64,000 bases of DNA from Atherinomorus stipes (taxonomy: Eukaryota; Chordata; Actinopteri; Atheriniformes; Atherinidae): contig JALJCO010003008.1 in NCBI GenBank assembly GCA_023101725.1, positions 62,001-126,000 of the forward strand, in the 5' to 3' direction. The translations under genes and the position numbers were made by a program. Under the pieces are notes generated by a model that was given only the letters and a program-made list of their open reading frames with translations, was not told the DNA's origin and made no database searches. This document shows, piece after piece, positions 1 through 9,537 of the stretch. The first letter of the stretch is position 1, and each line of letters starts with the position of its first letter.

Positions 1-215
1 TGAAAATGTTTTCTTAAAACAGATCTTTTGGTTCTGTGTAAATCTACAGCAATTATTAAATGTGTTTTTTCTTGACTAGCCTACATAATAAAGACAAAAG
101 TTTATTATAATACTTTGATCACTCTAATGAAGTGATTATTCATTCTTGTTTTCTCTTTTTTTTACAGTCATAGAACTTTTTGATTTTGACTTTGTTGTGT
201 TTAGTCAGAGAGCAT

Positions 216-260
216 CACTGTGGTGGAGTTTTGGTGGAGGAACCACACTGGAAATATTAT
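216..260 (+). pseudogene. Orphan immunoglobulin light-chain J segment, decayed (J1)
   Basis: A CACTGTG heptamer at 216-222 is followed by a J-like frame reading W-S-F-G-G-G-T-T-L-E-I, with the FGGG bulge typical of light-chain J segments. Two things are missing compared with J2 and J3. The nonamer and most of the 23-bp spacer are gone: the conserved upstream words 'cagagagc' run straight into 'atcactgtgg'. There is also no GT splice donor at the expected end near 261 (TTATTAAAG instead of GAAGTAAGT). No constant exon lies between it and V1. I infer an eroded remnant of a former J-C cluster that can neither recombine nor splice normally. Confidence 0.7.
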
Positions 261-778
261 TAAAGTATATTGATGATCCACTTTGATTTGATTTATGATA
301 ATCCAAATGTTCTTCTTTTCAAATAACTTGACTCATCTGTCAAGTTGGTAAGACAAAACATCTGAGTCAAGTTTTCTGAAAAAACAGAACATTCTTATTG
401 ATATGAAGTAAATATCATTGAACCATTTATCCATCAGGCACATCACTGTTTTCAACATTTCACTTACATATCACTCTTTTGTTGTTACTTTATTTTATTT
501 TAGATTAGATTATTAATATAGAAAAAATGGAGTTTAGATGAAAGTTTAAAAAAAATTATGTTCTTAGATCAAAATTTAGTCTTACAATGATTTCATTTTC
601 ATATCTGAGAGTTTAGTTAAACTTCTTACAAACAGAGTCACAAAAATTCATATTCAATCCTTTTGACAAATATGTTTTAACAGTAACAGAAATAAATTAG
701 TTGGTGAAACATGAAAATGTTTACATTGATGAAGACCAGCTGGTTAGGAAAGATGTATCAGATTTTAGATACAGACTT

Positions 779-820
<42 letters not shown>

Positions 821-1590
821 TACAATAATAATAATAATAATAATACATTTTATTTGATAGCGCCTTTCACAGCACCCAAGGTCATTTTACAATGAGACAA
901 TAGAATTCACAAAAAAAAAAAAGAAAATGACACGAAGAATTGTCAGAGGAGCAGCGGCAGTAAGATGTGCGAGCGTTCACTCAACGCTGGCTACTTTTTG
1001 AGCTTGTCCTTCAAGCTTCATGTTGGGAGTGTAAGTTGATTGTTATTAATATTTTTAAACTAATATAAGGAATCCTTATTATTATAAAAACCCAAAAAGA
1101 CAAATGCATTTATGGCTAAATTTCTCTGCAGTTATATAACTGAAAACCTGTTTATCTCAAAGGGATAAAAACATACATAAACTTAGCTTTCACATTTTTT
1201 TTTCAAAATTTCAATTAAACCATTTGTGTAATTAATATTTGACATTAAATTTAACATTCCTTCTCATTTGTTAGATCAAAATGAAAATGTTTTAGATGTT
1301 ACATGAATTAATGCTTAAGTTCTGATTCTGTGTTTAACTATAAGTATCAAACTCAGAGAACCAAAATTGATTTTCCACAAAGTTACATGTTATTGTTAAA
1401 CATTTTTTTAAGGAAGCACCTGTTTTGATATTCATAACAAACTTTTGGTGATTTGAATTTTATAAATTTAACATCATTAATGGGATTTAAAGTACCATAA
1501 GTTTTTTATGATGGTAGTTTCAGTGAAATGTCTGCTATAATAGCTTCAGTGCAGCTGTTGAGTCAGATCAGTTCCTCTTTGATGGAGGGA
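261..1590. other. IgL intergenic stretch with a TAA microsatellite and retroelement tail
   Basis: This AT-rich stretch has no gene. Positions about 780-846 are a (TAA)n/(ATA)n microsatellite with one interruption. It is joined to a short sequence (846-898) resembling the 3' end of a retroposon on the minus strand (a '...GGCGCTATCAAATAAAATGTATTATTATT' style end, common in fish). The rest shows nothing recognisable. Confidence 0.5.
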
Positions 1591-1618
1591 GGTTTTTGTA
1601 CGACGTTTTATCACTGTG
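1591..1618 (-). promoter_or_regulatory. 12-bp-spacer recombination signal of V1
   Basis: Read on the plus strand, the nonamer GGTTTTTGT (1591-1599), a 12-bp spacer and the heptamer CACTGTG (1612-1618) directly abut the end of the V1 coding exon. On the coding strand this is CACAGTG-12-ACAAAAACC, a consensus RSS. It pairs by the 12/23 rule with J2 and J3. Confidence 0.93.
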
Positions 1619-2188
1619 TGAACGGTGTAGCTGCTACTCTGCTGACAGTAATAAACTCCTGCATCTTCAGCCTGAACTCCACTGATGGTCAGAGTGAAGT
1701 CAGTCCCAGATCCACTTCCACTAAAACGACTTGGAATTCCAGACTCAAGAGTTGAAGTTACATAACGAATCAGGAGTTTAGGAGCTTCTCCTGTTTTTTG
1801 AAGGTACCAGTGAAGAGAGGTGCTAACACCTGTACTGGTTTTACATCTGATGGAGACAGTCTGTCCTGGAACAACAGACTGAGATCCAGGAGTCTGATTC
1901 AGGATGATTTCTCCTGATGAACCTGGAAAACATGAAAATAGAGGAGAAGAGTTTATAAGACAAATCAAGATGGAAGAAAAATCCAACATCAACCAGAAGA
2001 GGATGATTTCTTTAAGATGGAAAACAGATGGAAGAAGGTGAATGCTGCTTGTTTCAGTGTTTCTCCATCACAGCAGAACATCATTGTGGTGAACCTGGTT
2101 GCATCCTGAAGCAAAGTTTTCACAAGAGAGTCTCACCCTGAACAAGGAGCCCCAGGGTGGTCAGCAGTAGAGTCAGTGACATCATCAT
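1619..2188 (-). CDS. Immunoglobulin light-chain V segment V1 (intact)
   Basis: This is a two-exon V segment. The leader exon 2188-2137 has three consecutive ATG codons, then a hydrophobic signal of the form [15 protein letters not shown], and a phase-1 donor CAGG|GTGAGA. The V exon 1922-1619 follows acceptor TTTTCCAG. The V domain has the first cysteine (SIRCKTS), the framework-2 tryptophan ([16 protein letters not shown]), a framework 3 with [18 protein letters not shown], and the second cysteine in GVYYCQQ. The reading frame is open from leader to RSS. It is kappa-like in framework and in its 12-RSS. It lies opposite in orientation to J2/J3/C1, so joining would be by inversion. All visible features point to a functional germline V. 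Confidence 0.93.
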
Positions 2189-2265
2189 TGTGTCTCTGAA
2201 AGGTCTGAACAGCCACTGATCAACACTGACCTCTTAACAGCTGCAAGCAGAGAGGCAGGACACAT

Positions 2266-2273
2266 ATGCAAAC
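2266..2273 (-). promoter_or_regulatory. Octamer-like promoter element of V1
   Basis: ATGCAAAC on the plus strand, GTTTGCAT on the coding strand, matches 7 of 8 bases of the Ig octamer ATTTGCAT. It lies about 78 bp upstream of the V1 start codon, the usual distance. The block from 2221 to 2290 is partly repeated as a relic at 18896-18965. Confidence 0.6.
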
Positions 2274-2299
2274 ACACACAGTCAGTCAGCTGCACATCA

Positions 2300-4470
2300 T
2301 CCTCTGCATGTGGTTTTTACATGAATGACTCAATAATATCATTTGTGTTGCAAACAATGTTCAAATCTGTTGCTTTTCATTTGTTTGTCTCCATATTTAT
2401 GAAATCTCCCCTTGCACATGTGTAACTGCAGCTTATCCACATGGTCTCGTCAAAGTTGTTGAAAAAGCAACTTCTTTGTTAGAAATATCCTCCTTTGTTA
2501 TTATTAAGTACTGTCAATGAATGATGCAGATTTCCTGTCTCTATTTAGGTGTCCAAGCCCTCAGAGCAGTGCAGGAGCTGCGATGCATGCATCACAGTTC
2601 CAGTCACTGTTGGCATGTTGATTCTGAACTGATTCTAGATGTTGGTGTCCATGAATATTTCTCCTGGGAGAACATGGTCCTTTCTAAATCTGCGTACTTG
2701 TGCATACTTGTGTATGCCCTCGGTCCAGCATGTTCCATTTCAAAGTTTGCTTCTCAGTAGGTATGCTGGAAATCCCCGGATGAAAACTTTCTCCGCCCAT
2801 TTTACCGAGCATGCATCAGAGGAGACTCATACGTAGGCCTACTTGGCCAGATTTAAATCCCAGCATGCACCTGCACACAAGCAGCATTTGACAGCCTCCT
2901 CCACCTGCATAGGGTACAGGGCAGCCACAACAGCCAAACCTGAACAATAATTCTGTTCTTTACTGTTGTTCTTGGCCTTTTATCTGCAGCTCTTTCTCCT
3001 GCTTTCCTTTCACAGGTGTTTTTGATCATGTAATTATAACCTGATTGTCCATTTGCATTATTGTGCTTACATGTTGGAAATGAAAAATATCCACAGTATA
3101 ACTGTTTCCGAGCAGTTATTATCATTGTTTTTATAGCTTCATGCAATAATACATATCACAACATCAAAGAACAAACAGCTGTAGAATAATATTATTTCAT
3201 TTTGACGGGCAGATCTTGCTCTGCACTGCTGCAAACTGCCGGTAACCCACACGGAAGAGTCTGCCTCTAGTTTACTTGTATGGATTTTGGGTTATGCAGC
3301 GTCACAACTACTTGTGTTTGGTCAGACAGCTTTGGGTTTTCTTCAAGTTTTGGTTGTCCAGGTTTCTTTTGGTCAATGGGTTTTCATCAAGCCACTGGCA
3401 TTCCTTAACTGTCTCGGTAATCATGTGCATGCCTATTAATAAGACTAAAATATGTTATATGGTTTCATATAAATAATCAGTGAAATTAGTATTTGACATT
3501 TTAAATATTTCCAAGCTAACTTTGTTTTAAATTTAAGTGTTTCACATTTTAAATTAAATGTTTTCACTGTTTGTTGCAGACATTGAGCAGCAAATTCCAA
3601 GAATCAAATATCAAATAAGTTGCATGATGTTGTTTAATATGTTTAAAAATATCATTTTGATATCATGCATAAAATTTAAATTGTCAACAGTGTTTTTTTC
3701 TCTGTTCAACAATCCCTTGAAAAGGTCAGTATGAACTCATTTACACTGATGATTATATTTTGTTCTTTAAATCAAGATTTTCATATTTGGGCTTTTATCA
3801 AAAAGGTAGGTGAAAAATATCACAATATTTCATGTTTTCTGGTTCTCATGTTGACGTGTTCGCTGGTGATTCTGAACTGATTGCAGATGTTGGTGTCCAT
3901 GAATATTTCTCTCTGGCAGATGTCCAGCTGTGTAACAGCTCTTCAAAACTTCAGCCTCCTCATGTCCATGAACAGAGTACAGCAGCGCAAAATAAAGGGA
4001 ATTTTACATTTTGTCTTTTTCAACTCATCTGTTTTGTGTCAAAAAGCTACTTTCTGTGTGAAGTAACAGATTTATCCATCAACACAGATGTTCATGCTGT
4101 CTTATTTTTCACTCATTAATATCAGGAATTACCTACTGTAATTCATGAGACTGGTAGGTGTCAAATTTTCATTTTAAACTATTGATTTTTAAACCAATAA
4201 TAGGCCTACTGATATATTACGATAGTTTAATCAGTGCTGCAGGTTCTGCTGAGATTTGCTGAGATTTGATATATTGTATCTCAGTGTAGTTTTTTCCACT
4301 TTTCTCTTTAAAAAGTCACCTAATACCACTTGACATACTGTAGAAAACTGACTGATGCTGAATCTAAGACAAAGTATGTAAAAGTTAAATGTGTGTGACT
4401 ATGTGTTCAGTGAACTATATGAATCTTTTGAACTTCCAGCTGCAGCTGTCACTTCCATTTCTGTTCATTC
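2300..4470. other. V1-V2 spacer containing a dispersed 44-bp repeat
   Basis: I see no gene here; the short open frames have no recognisable domains. A 44-bp segment occurs twice in direct orientation, at 2620-2663 and 3868-3911, with about two mismatches. It contains the words 'gattctgaactgatt' and 'agatgttggtgtccatgaat'. Its origin is unknown; it may be a leftover of local duplication during cluster expansion. Confidence 0.5.
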
Positions 4471-4474
4471 TGAC

Positions 4475-4502
4475 TGAAGGAGTACGATTGTTTTTCACTG
4501 TG
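4475..4502 (-). promoter_or_regulatory. Defective recombination signal of V2 (nonamer lost)
   Basis: The heptamer CACTGTG (4496-4502) and the twelve bases next to it (acgattgttttt) match the V1 RSS layout, but the nonamer position (4475-4483) reads tgaaggagt instead of GGTTTTTGT. Aligned with V3, where 'ctgaaagaGGTTTTTGT' is intact, V2 shows a deletion of about five bases that removes the T run. Confidence 0.75.
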
Positions 4503-4977
4503 TGAACACATGCTGATTGTTGATGTAGTGATAACTCTGACAGTAATAAACTCCTGCATCTTCAGCCTGAACTCCACTGATGGTCAGAGTGAAGCCATTC
4601 CCTGCTCCACTTCCACTGAATCTGGAGGAGATTCCTGAAAGTCTGTCTGTTGTCAAGCAGATCAGAGCTTTAGGAGCTTCTCCAGATTTCTGATGGTACC
4701 AGGCCAGGTAGTATCTTGAATCACAGCAATGAACTACGTTTGGACTGACTTTACAGTCAATAGTGACAGTTTGACCGAGCTGCACTGATTTGGCTGCTGA
4801 CTGAGTCACAACAACATTTTGTCCAACAGACCCTGAGGAGAGAGAAGAAACACTGGACATGAGATGATGAGGTGAAACTCAGCTACACTTCAAATGATTT
4901 TCACATCACAGAAAAATGATTTTCTCACCCTGAGTGAAGCAGAGGAGAGTCCAGATGAGGACGCAGATCAAAGTCAT
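4503..4977 (-). CDS. Immunoglobulin light-chain V segment V2 (open frame, damaged RSS)
   Basis: The leader exon 4977-4929 encodes MTLICVLIWTLLCFTQ and ends in phase 1 at CAGG|GTGAGA. The V exon 4832-4503 follows acceptor TCTCCTCAG. The domain reads through without stops: cysteine in TIDCKVS, tryptophan in [33 protein letters not shown], then GVYYCQSY. The first loop is long and contains two extra cysteines (VVHCCDSRYY), which is unusual. The coding part looks intact, but the RSS nonamer is destroyed, so rearrangement is probably poor or absent. The leader is close to those of V3 and V4, so these three form a subfamily distinct from V1. Confidence 0.88.
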
Positions 4978-5040
4978 GATTTCTGTGGCTTCTGTTGTCA
5001 TGAAGGACAGCTGTCAGTCATCCAGTCTTCATCTCTCAGG

Positions 5041-5088
5041 ACTATAAACTCTCCCAGAGCACTGGAGCATGGTGCTGCTGATGCAAAG
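5041..5088 (-). promoter_or_regulatory. V2 promoter: TATA-like box and octamer variant
   Basis: On the coding strand, CTTTGCAT (5081-5088, one mismatch to the Ig octamer) is followed 33 bp later by AGTTTATAGT (5041-5050), a TATA-like box, and then by the V2 leader ATG at 4977. The same arrangement is conserved upstream of V4 (octamer variant at 12147-12154). Confidence 0.6.
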
Positions 5089-5631
5089 TGGCTCTCTATG
5101 GAAATGTTCCCACTCCTGCAGGAGCTTGGATCAGTATAATGATGATCATGTTTTATCAATGATACAGTCAAATAATTCTAACATTGCAGTGTAATAATTT
5201 TTATATTGACTTTTCATTCCAACTTTCATGATATTCATGAAAAGTGATTGAAGACAATGTGGGGTTCAGAGAGTTGTACCAGATTGAGAAATATGGAGAA
5301 GCTTGGCATCAATCCACCAATTTACCCGAACAGCAGGTTTTTGAAAAAAGTGTCCTTTCTTCATCAAATATTTTCAAGAAAAAGCAAAAATGCTCAACAG
5401 ATTTAGTTTTTGATCATAGAACTGATTACTATGCACCTTAACTGCATGATTCTTTACAGATCCCTTTAATTGAAAAAAATATATAGATGCATAACTGTAG
5501 AATGATTCCTAGGAAACTAATTCTCATTTTAATTTAGGAAATAAAAAGCATGGATAAATGTCAGACAGTGTGGAATAGCAAATGATTAGTTTGTTGTGTT
5601 CAGAGTCAGAGAGCCGTGTCTTTTCATCAGA

Positions 5632-5670
5632 GGTTTTTGTACGGCGGTTCAATGAGTTTGTATCACTGTG
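5632..5670 (+). promoter_or_regulatory. 23-bp-spacer recombination signal of J2
   Basis: Nonamer GGTTTTTGT (5632-5640), spacer of exactly 23 bp (5641-5663), heptamer CACTGTG (5664-5670). It is complementary in type to the 12-bp signals of the V segments. Confidence 0.93.
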
Positions 5671-5708
5671 GTACACGTTCGGTGGAGGAACCAGATTGCA
5701 TGTTGGAA
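5671..5708 (+). CDS. Immunoglobulin light-chain J segment J2
   Basis: The frame reads [12 protein letters not shown], the light-chain J consensus with its FGGGT bulge, and ends in phase 1 at GGAA|GTAAGT. It joins in frame to C1, giving a serine at the splice. J3 is almost identical 378 bp downstream, which points to a recent tandem duplication including the RSS and upstream flank. Confidence 0.93.
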
Positions 5709-6009
5709 GTAAGTTCAACTTATCTCTTTTCTTTGAATAGATATGTCCTCACTTTCATCTGTTTCATTCAAATACAGCGCTGCAGCCCAAACTTGTTTTC
5801 TTTAATTTAATTTAAAAGGATTTTTGTGAACCAGTGTTGAGGTTCAGTTTTTGAATAGTGATTCTATTTCTTAAACTAATTCAATCCTACAAAGAATTTG
5901 CATGGATTTGAGAGTATTTCTTTCTCATTTTAAAAGTAGAATAAAATATATTAGAGAATGTAAGTTTAGTTCAGTGTGCAGTCAGAGAGCCGTGTCTCTG
6001 TACATCAGA

Positions 6010-6048
6010 GGTTTTTGTACGGCGGTTCAATGAGTTTGTATCACTGTG
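6010..6048 (+). promoter_or_regulatory. 23-bp-spacer recombination signal of J3
   Basis: Nonamer GGTTTTTGT (6010-6018), 23-bp spacer identical to that of J2 (6019-6041), heptamer CACTGTG (6042-6048). Confidence 0.93.
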
Positions 6049-6086
6049 GTACACGTTCGGTGGAGGAACCAGACTGCATGTTGGAA
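6049..6086 (+). CDS. Immunoglobulin light-chain J segment J3
   Basis: The protein matches J2 ([12 protein letters not shown]), with one synonymous change (CTG for TTG in the leucine codon). The donor GGAA|GTAAGT is intact. It is the J closest to C1, with an intron of 663 bp between them. Confidence 0.93.
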
Positions 6087-6603
6087 GTAAGTTCATATCT
6101 TATAAAATATGGATGTATTGTTAAAATCTTTTAATTCACTTTATTTGATTTTATGTTTGAACATATTTAATAAAAAGGGGATATGATTTTAAAAAGAAAT
6201 TATTTCTGTTGTTCCGGTTTCCAACTGAGACCAGCTTTCCTAAAAATTGCTCCACATTTCTGTGAAAATCCATGTTAACAAAATTAATTGTTTTGAAATG
6301 ATCATTTTTAATTTGAACCTTCAATCTTAGTGAAGAAATGTATTTTGAAAATACTTGGAAAGCAGTTTATTGTGATTGGATAAAAGGAATTAAAATGAGA
6401 ATAAATCTAATTTAACTCTGCTTTAAATGTCTCAACATTTTTACTTTTTGTAGATTTCAGGCGAGTATTTTTTTTTCTTCTAACCGAAGCCGAAATAAAA
6501 CTGATGTAAATATTTTTCCATAGAAATGTTATTTTCTGCCCAGTTTGAGATATTTTTTCATCAAATTAACTCTGAGCTGAAATGCACGAGAAGTTTCTTT
6601 GAG

Positions 6604-6614
6604 GGAAGTGAAAC
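6604..6614 (+). promoter_or_regulatory. PU.1/IRF composite element (EICE) in the J-C1 intron
   Basis: GGAAGTGAAAC is a perfect match to the Ets-IRF composite consensus GGAANNGAAA known from mammalian light-chain enhancers. It lies 135 bp before C1 inside a block (about 6590-6655) that is conserved before C2 (17421-17482), although the rest of the two introns is unalike. I infer an intronic light-chain enhancer. Confidence 0.65.
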
Positions 6615-6749
6615 AATGTGAGTCAGTGATTGTTGGAGCAGAAAAACATCTGGTAGAAACTTCTTAAAGGAGGAAATGAACTCAGTGAAGACAACTGCTG
6701 GTTGACTAGATGTGTGGTTCCTGTCATCTTATGTGATTGTTGTCTATAG

Positions 6750-7075
6750 GTGATACTCGTCCCACCGTGACGGTGCTGCCCCCCTCCAGTGAAGAGATAA
6801 AGAAGGGTCAGGCCACGCTCATGTGTCTGGCCAACAAGGGCTTCCCCTCAGACTGGAGTCTGTCCTGGAAGGTGGACGGCAGCAGCAGCATCAGCTATGA
6901 AGAGAGCAGGAGCCCCGTGGTGCTGCAGAAGGACGGCCTCTACAGCTGGAGCAGCATCCTGAAGCTCTCTGCAGACCACTGGGAGAAGGTGGTCTCTGTG
7001 ACCTGTCAGGCCACACAGGGCTCCCAGACTCCACGCTCAGAGACACTGAGGAGAGACCAGTGTTCCCAGTTATAA
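6750..7075 (+). CDS. Immunoglobulin light-chain constant exon C1 (kappa-like)
   Basis: This is a single C1-set immunoglobulin domain. The acceptor TGTCTATAG is followed at 6750 by a phase-1 exon, which joins the phase-1 J donors in frame. Landmarks are VLPPSSEE at the start, the first cysteine in LMCLANKGFPSDW, the core tryptophan in LSWKVDG, YSWSSILKLSADHW, the second cysteine in VTCQATQGSQTP, and the terminal interchain cysteine in RRDQCSQL before TAA. This matches the teleost kappa-like light-chain constant region in length and motifs. A polyadenylation signal follows at 7181-7186. The central part is nearly identical in DNA to C2. Confidence 0.95.
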
Positions 7076-7180
7076 CCAGTCTCACTGGGCCTCTGATGCT
7101 TTTATTCTGTTTCTGCTCTCAGTCTGTTTTCTGTAACTTTTATTCCTTCTGATATCTGTTATGCAACCATGTTCTCAGTC

Positions 7181-7186
7181 AATAAA
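7181..7186 (+). terminator. Polyadenylation signal of C1
   Basis: AATAAA, 106 bp after the stop codon of C1. A second AATAAA lies at about 7215. Confidence 0.75.
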
Positions 7187-7219
7187 TGTTTGTACCAACA
7201 TTCAAGAATCCAAATAAAT

Positions 7220-7890
7220 GAAAATTAATGCATCTTTTTTTTTATATATATATAATCTAACTAATAATGGTGACAAATTTTGAAAATGTATCAATTAAAA
7301 ACATTTTAGACAAATCTCTTTCAACAACTTTATTCTCTATGAAAAGAACAAAAATTATCATAAAGATGGAGAAAGTGACCAGAATAAATCTACACATTGA
7401 TAATACCTGAAGAGCCAAAACATTACAAATGAACTCAACACAAAGTTCATAACAGAATACTGTTGATTGAAGAAGAAGAAGAACTAAATCTAATCTCACA
7501 TTTGCAGCATCAACACAGCCTCATTAAAACAACAAGGCAGCAAAACTAAACTTCCACACTGTGAGGTAAAACTCTCTCAATCCATTACTGAGAAATGTGA
7601 CCATTCATGGGTTGAGTTCGTTTACAATGTGTTGCTCAAACTGAAGTAGAGGGTCTAAATGCAGACTTGTGGCCAGGAGGGTTGCAGACAACCCTTATCC
7701 TGACAAAATAAAGACTTCATTTAGAAATAAACCCAAAACTGCAGTGGTAAGAAGAACTAGAACCATGAAGCCAAAAAGAAAACAAACTAAAGTCACAGCA
7801 AAACAATTAGATGAATTTTGAGGATCTGAATGTAAAACTTCTGGTTTGCAGTAACATTGTAGGGGTGGCAAGTCCAGTCCGCCTATTTTA
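7220..7890. other. Region downstream of C1 without recognised genes
   Basis: Apart from a short TA run near 7240, this stretch shows no segment, coding domain or clear repeat boundary. A 3' light-chain enhancer could lie here, but I see no decisive motif. Confidence 0.4.
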
Positions 7891-7892
7891 GT

Positions 7893-8245
7893 GTGACAGG
7901 GTTGGGTCCTGTCACTAACTGATGATGCTTCCTGGCTGCTTGGCCACAAGGATATGTCTTTGACTGACTGGTACAGGAAGCCCTCATGGCTCTCACTGGG
8001 GGGGGCGCGATATTGTATGCCGTCGGGGGGGCCGTGGATGATTCTTGCTGGGGGTTGTTTGTTTTTGGTGGTGGGGTGGGGAGGGGTGGTTTGGGGGGGG
8101 GGGGGGGGGGGGGGTGGGCGGGTTGGGTGGTGGGGGGGGGTGGTTTGCGGGGGGGGTGAATGCCTGGGAGTCTGGGGGATCAAATCCCACCCAGGCCATC
8201 CCTGCTACCTTGCCACATAGGAAGATAGCTTGGTTTTGCACATAA
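7893..8245 (+). mobile_element. tRNA-derived SINE with an internal G-rich block
   Basis: The outer parts match the SINE at 42976-43255. The head has 'gacagggttgggtcctgtcact...ctggctgcttggcca', and the B-box side has 'gggagtctgggggatcaaatccc', followed by 'aggccatccctgctacc'. The expected short distance between the A-box area and the B box is filled by about 150 bp of G-rich sequence (8000-8155), with G runs over 20 long. The G block may be a real expansion or the same quality problem as at 9977-11690. Confidence 0.55.
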
Positions 8246-8394
8246 AAACAGATGGGTCATGATGCTTATTTTATAATTTTTCCTCTAAATCTCCCTTCAG
8301 TAACATTTCACCTCAACGGTCTTCTGAATTTCTCTAGATTGTTCCAGACCTTGTAGTGTTGAGTTCAAACATAATGTTGTCCCATCAGCTTTTT

Positions 8395-8455
8395 ACAATG
8401 CTGAATTTCCCTTCTGGGATGAATAAAGTATTTTTCTTTTCATTTCATTTCATCA
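8395..8455 (+). repeat. Retroposon 3' tail
   Basis: The words 'ctgaatttcccttctgggatgaataaagta' followed by (TTTCA)n resemble the 3' end shared by fish LINEs and the SINEs they mobilise. The tail of the SINE near 26970 has the same 'gggatgaataaagta'. Confidence 0.5.
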
Positions 8456-8629
8456 TGCTGCAGGATCAATAAAATTAAAGCTCCAAGCAGCAATGACTGG
8501 TCCTCACATCTTGTTGCTCTGGTCTGTGTGGTGAGGGAGGAACGTGGCAGCTGTCCTGACATGCTCGTGCAAGACTTCACCACCAGATGCAAATGTGGTT
8601 TCCTTCCAAAATAAAAGCAAATCAGCTTT

Positions 8630-8725
8630 TCCTGTGAAAGCAGTCACTCCTCCATGTGCCATCTTAAGTTTCTATAAACAGGAGGCTTCTTGTGACAAAG
8701 TGTCTCTGTGGAAATGTTCTGACTG
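8630..8725 (-). pseudogene. Relic of a V promoter and leader without a V exon
   Basis: On the minus strand, the block 8690-8725 resembles the area around the V2 octamer (CAAAGTG...TCTCT.TGGAAATGTTC). It is followed by a TATA-like TCTATAAACA complement (8671-8680), an ATG (8660-8662), and a leader-like end 'ACTGCTTTCACAGGAAAAG' resembling the V3 leader end. No V framework follows at lower coordinates. I infer a truncated V segment whose coding exon was lost, perhaps when the retroposons at 7893-8455 came in. Confidence 0.4.
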
Positions 8726-8729
8726 ACTG

Positions 8730-9414
8730 GAATGTTTATTAACTTTACACCTGAACGGGATGCAGTTTTAGAATTAAAATAACAAGAACTTTAAAAATCT
8801 GGGAATTTTTATCATTCACAGCTTGATGACAAAATTTGAGATTATGTTGATATTCTGTTCTGCTGATGAATATTTGTAAAAACTTCACATTAATGAAAAC
8901 AAACAAAAAAAATGTTGATGGGACTGAATTTTTCCCGTTAAAGATGAATTTTCCTTCCCTATACTTGGATCAAACCTGAGCATTTTCATGTGGTGGTGAT
9001 GGTTTAGAAGATATTTCATACATTAATTAAAGTAACCATCTGTTTCTAATGTTGTCAACCATATAAATGTCTATCAACTGTTTTCACGCCCACATTTAAA
9101 CATGAAAATGACAAAGCTGCACATACCCAACATGAAAATAAGCCACTCTGATCACTGAAAGTCAGACATGAGCATCCGCGACCTCTTGACCTCACGCAAA
9201 TGGTTTTACAGGCAACTCTGACATGTTTTATCCTACTTTCATTTAATACACAGTTTCTTGTTGATTGCTAAATTTGAGTTGTCTTTATTGTCTCTATTTC
9301 CAACAAGATTATTTTCAGTCTTTGATATTTCCTTTCTTTTATTAAAACACTGAGAACAGTTGTAATCTGTTTCTTGAAACATGCATATGAAAGTTTTTGT
9401 TTCACACTGGGTAG

Positions 9415-9415
<1 letters not shown>
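8730..9415. other. Spacer upstream of V3, no gene seen
   Basis: AT-rich, with no recognisable coding domain or repeat boundary. It ends at a (GT)n microsatellite at about 9416-9448. Confidence 0.4.

Positions 9416-9448
<33 letters not shown>
9416..9448. repeat. (GT)n microsatellite
   Basis: An uninterrupted GT dinucleotide run of about 16 units just downstream of the V3 RSS. Confidence 0.9.
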
Positions 9449-9449
<1 letters not shown>

Positions 9450-9509
9450 CAGTGAACTGTATCAGTCGCTGCAGCAGCTAGTTCAGTTTCTGTTCAGTAT
9501 TCTGAAAGA

Positions 9510-9537
9510 GGTTTTTGTAGGGCTGTTTTTTACTGTG
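9510..9537 (-). promoter_or_regulatory. 12-bp-spacer recombination signal of V3
   Basis: Nonamer GGTTTTTGT (9510-9518), 12-bp spacer, heptamer TACTGTG (9531-9537). On the coding strand the heptamer is CACAGTA, keeping the essential CAC with a change only in the last base. Confidence 0.85.

Noticed and set aside
8587..8594. Perfect octamer ATGCAAAT as an active V promoter
   Set aside because: No V leader lies downstream of it on the minus strand, and it falls after the relic leader rather than before it. A single 8-mer is expected by chance at this scale.
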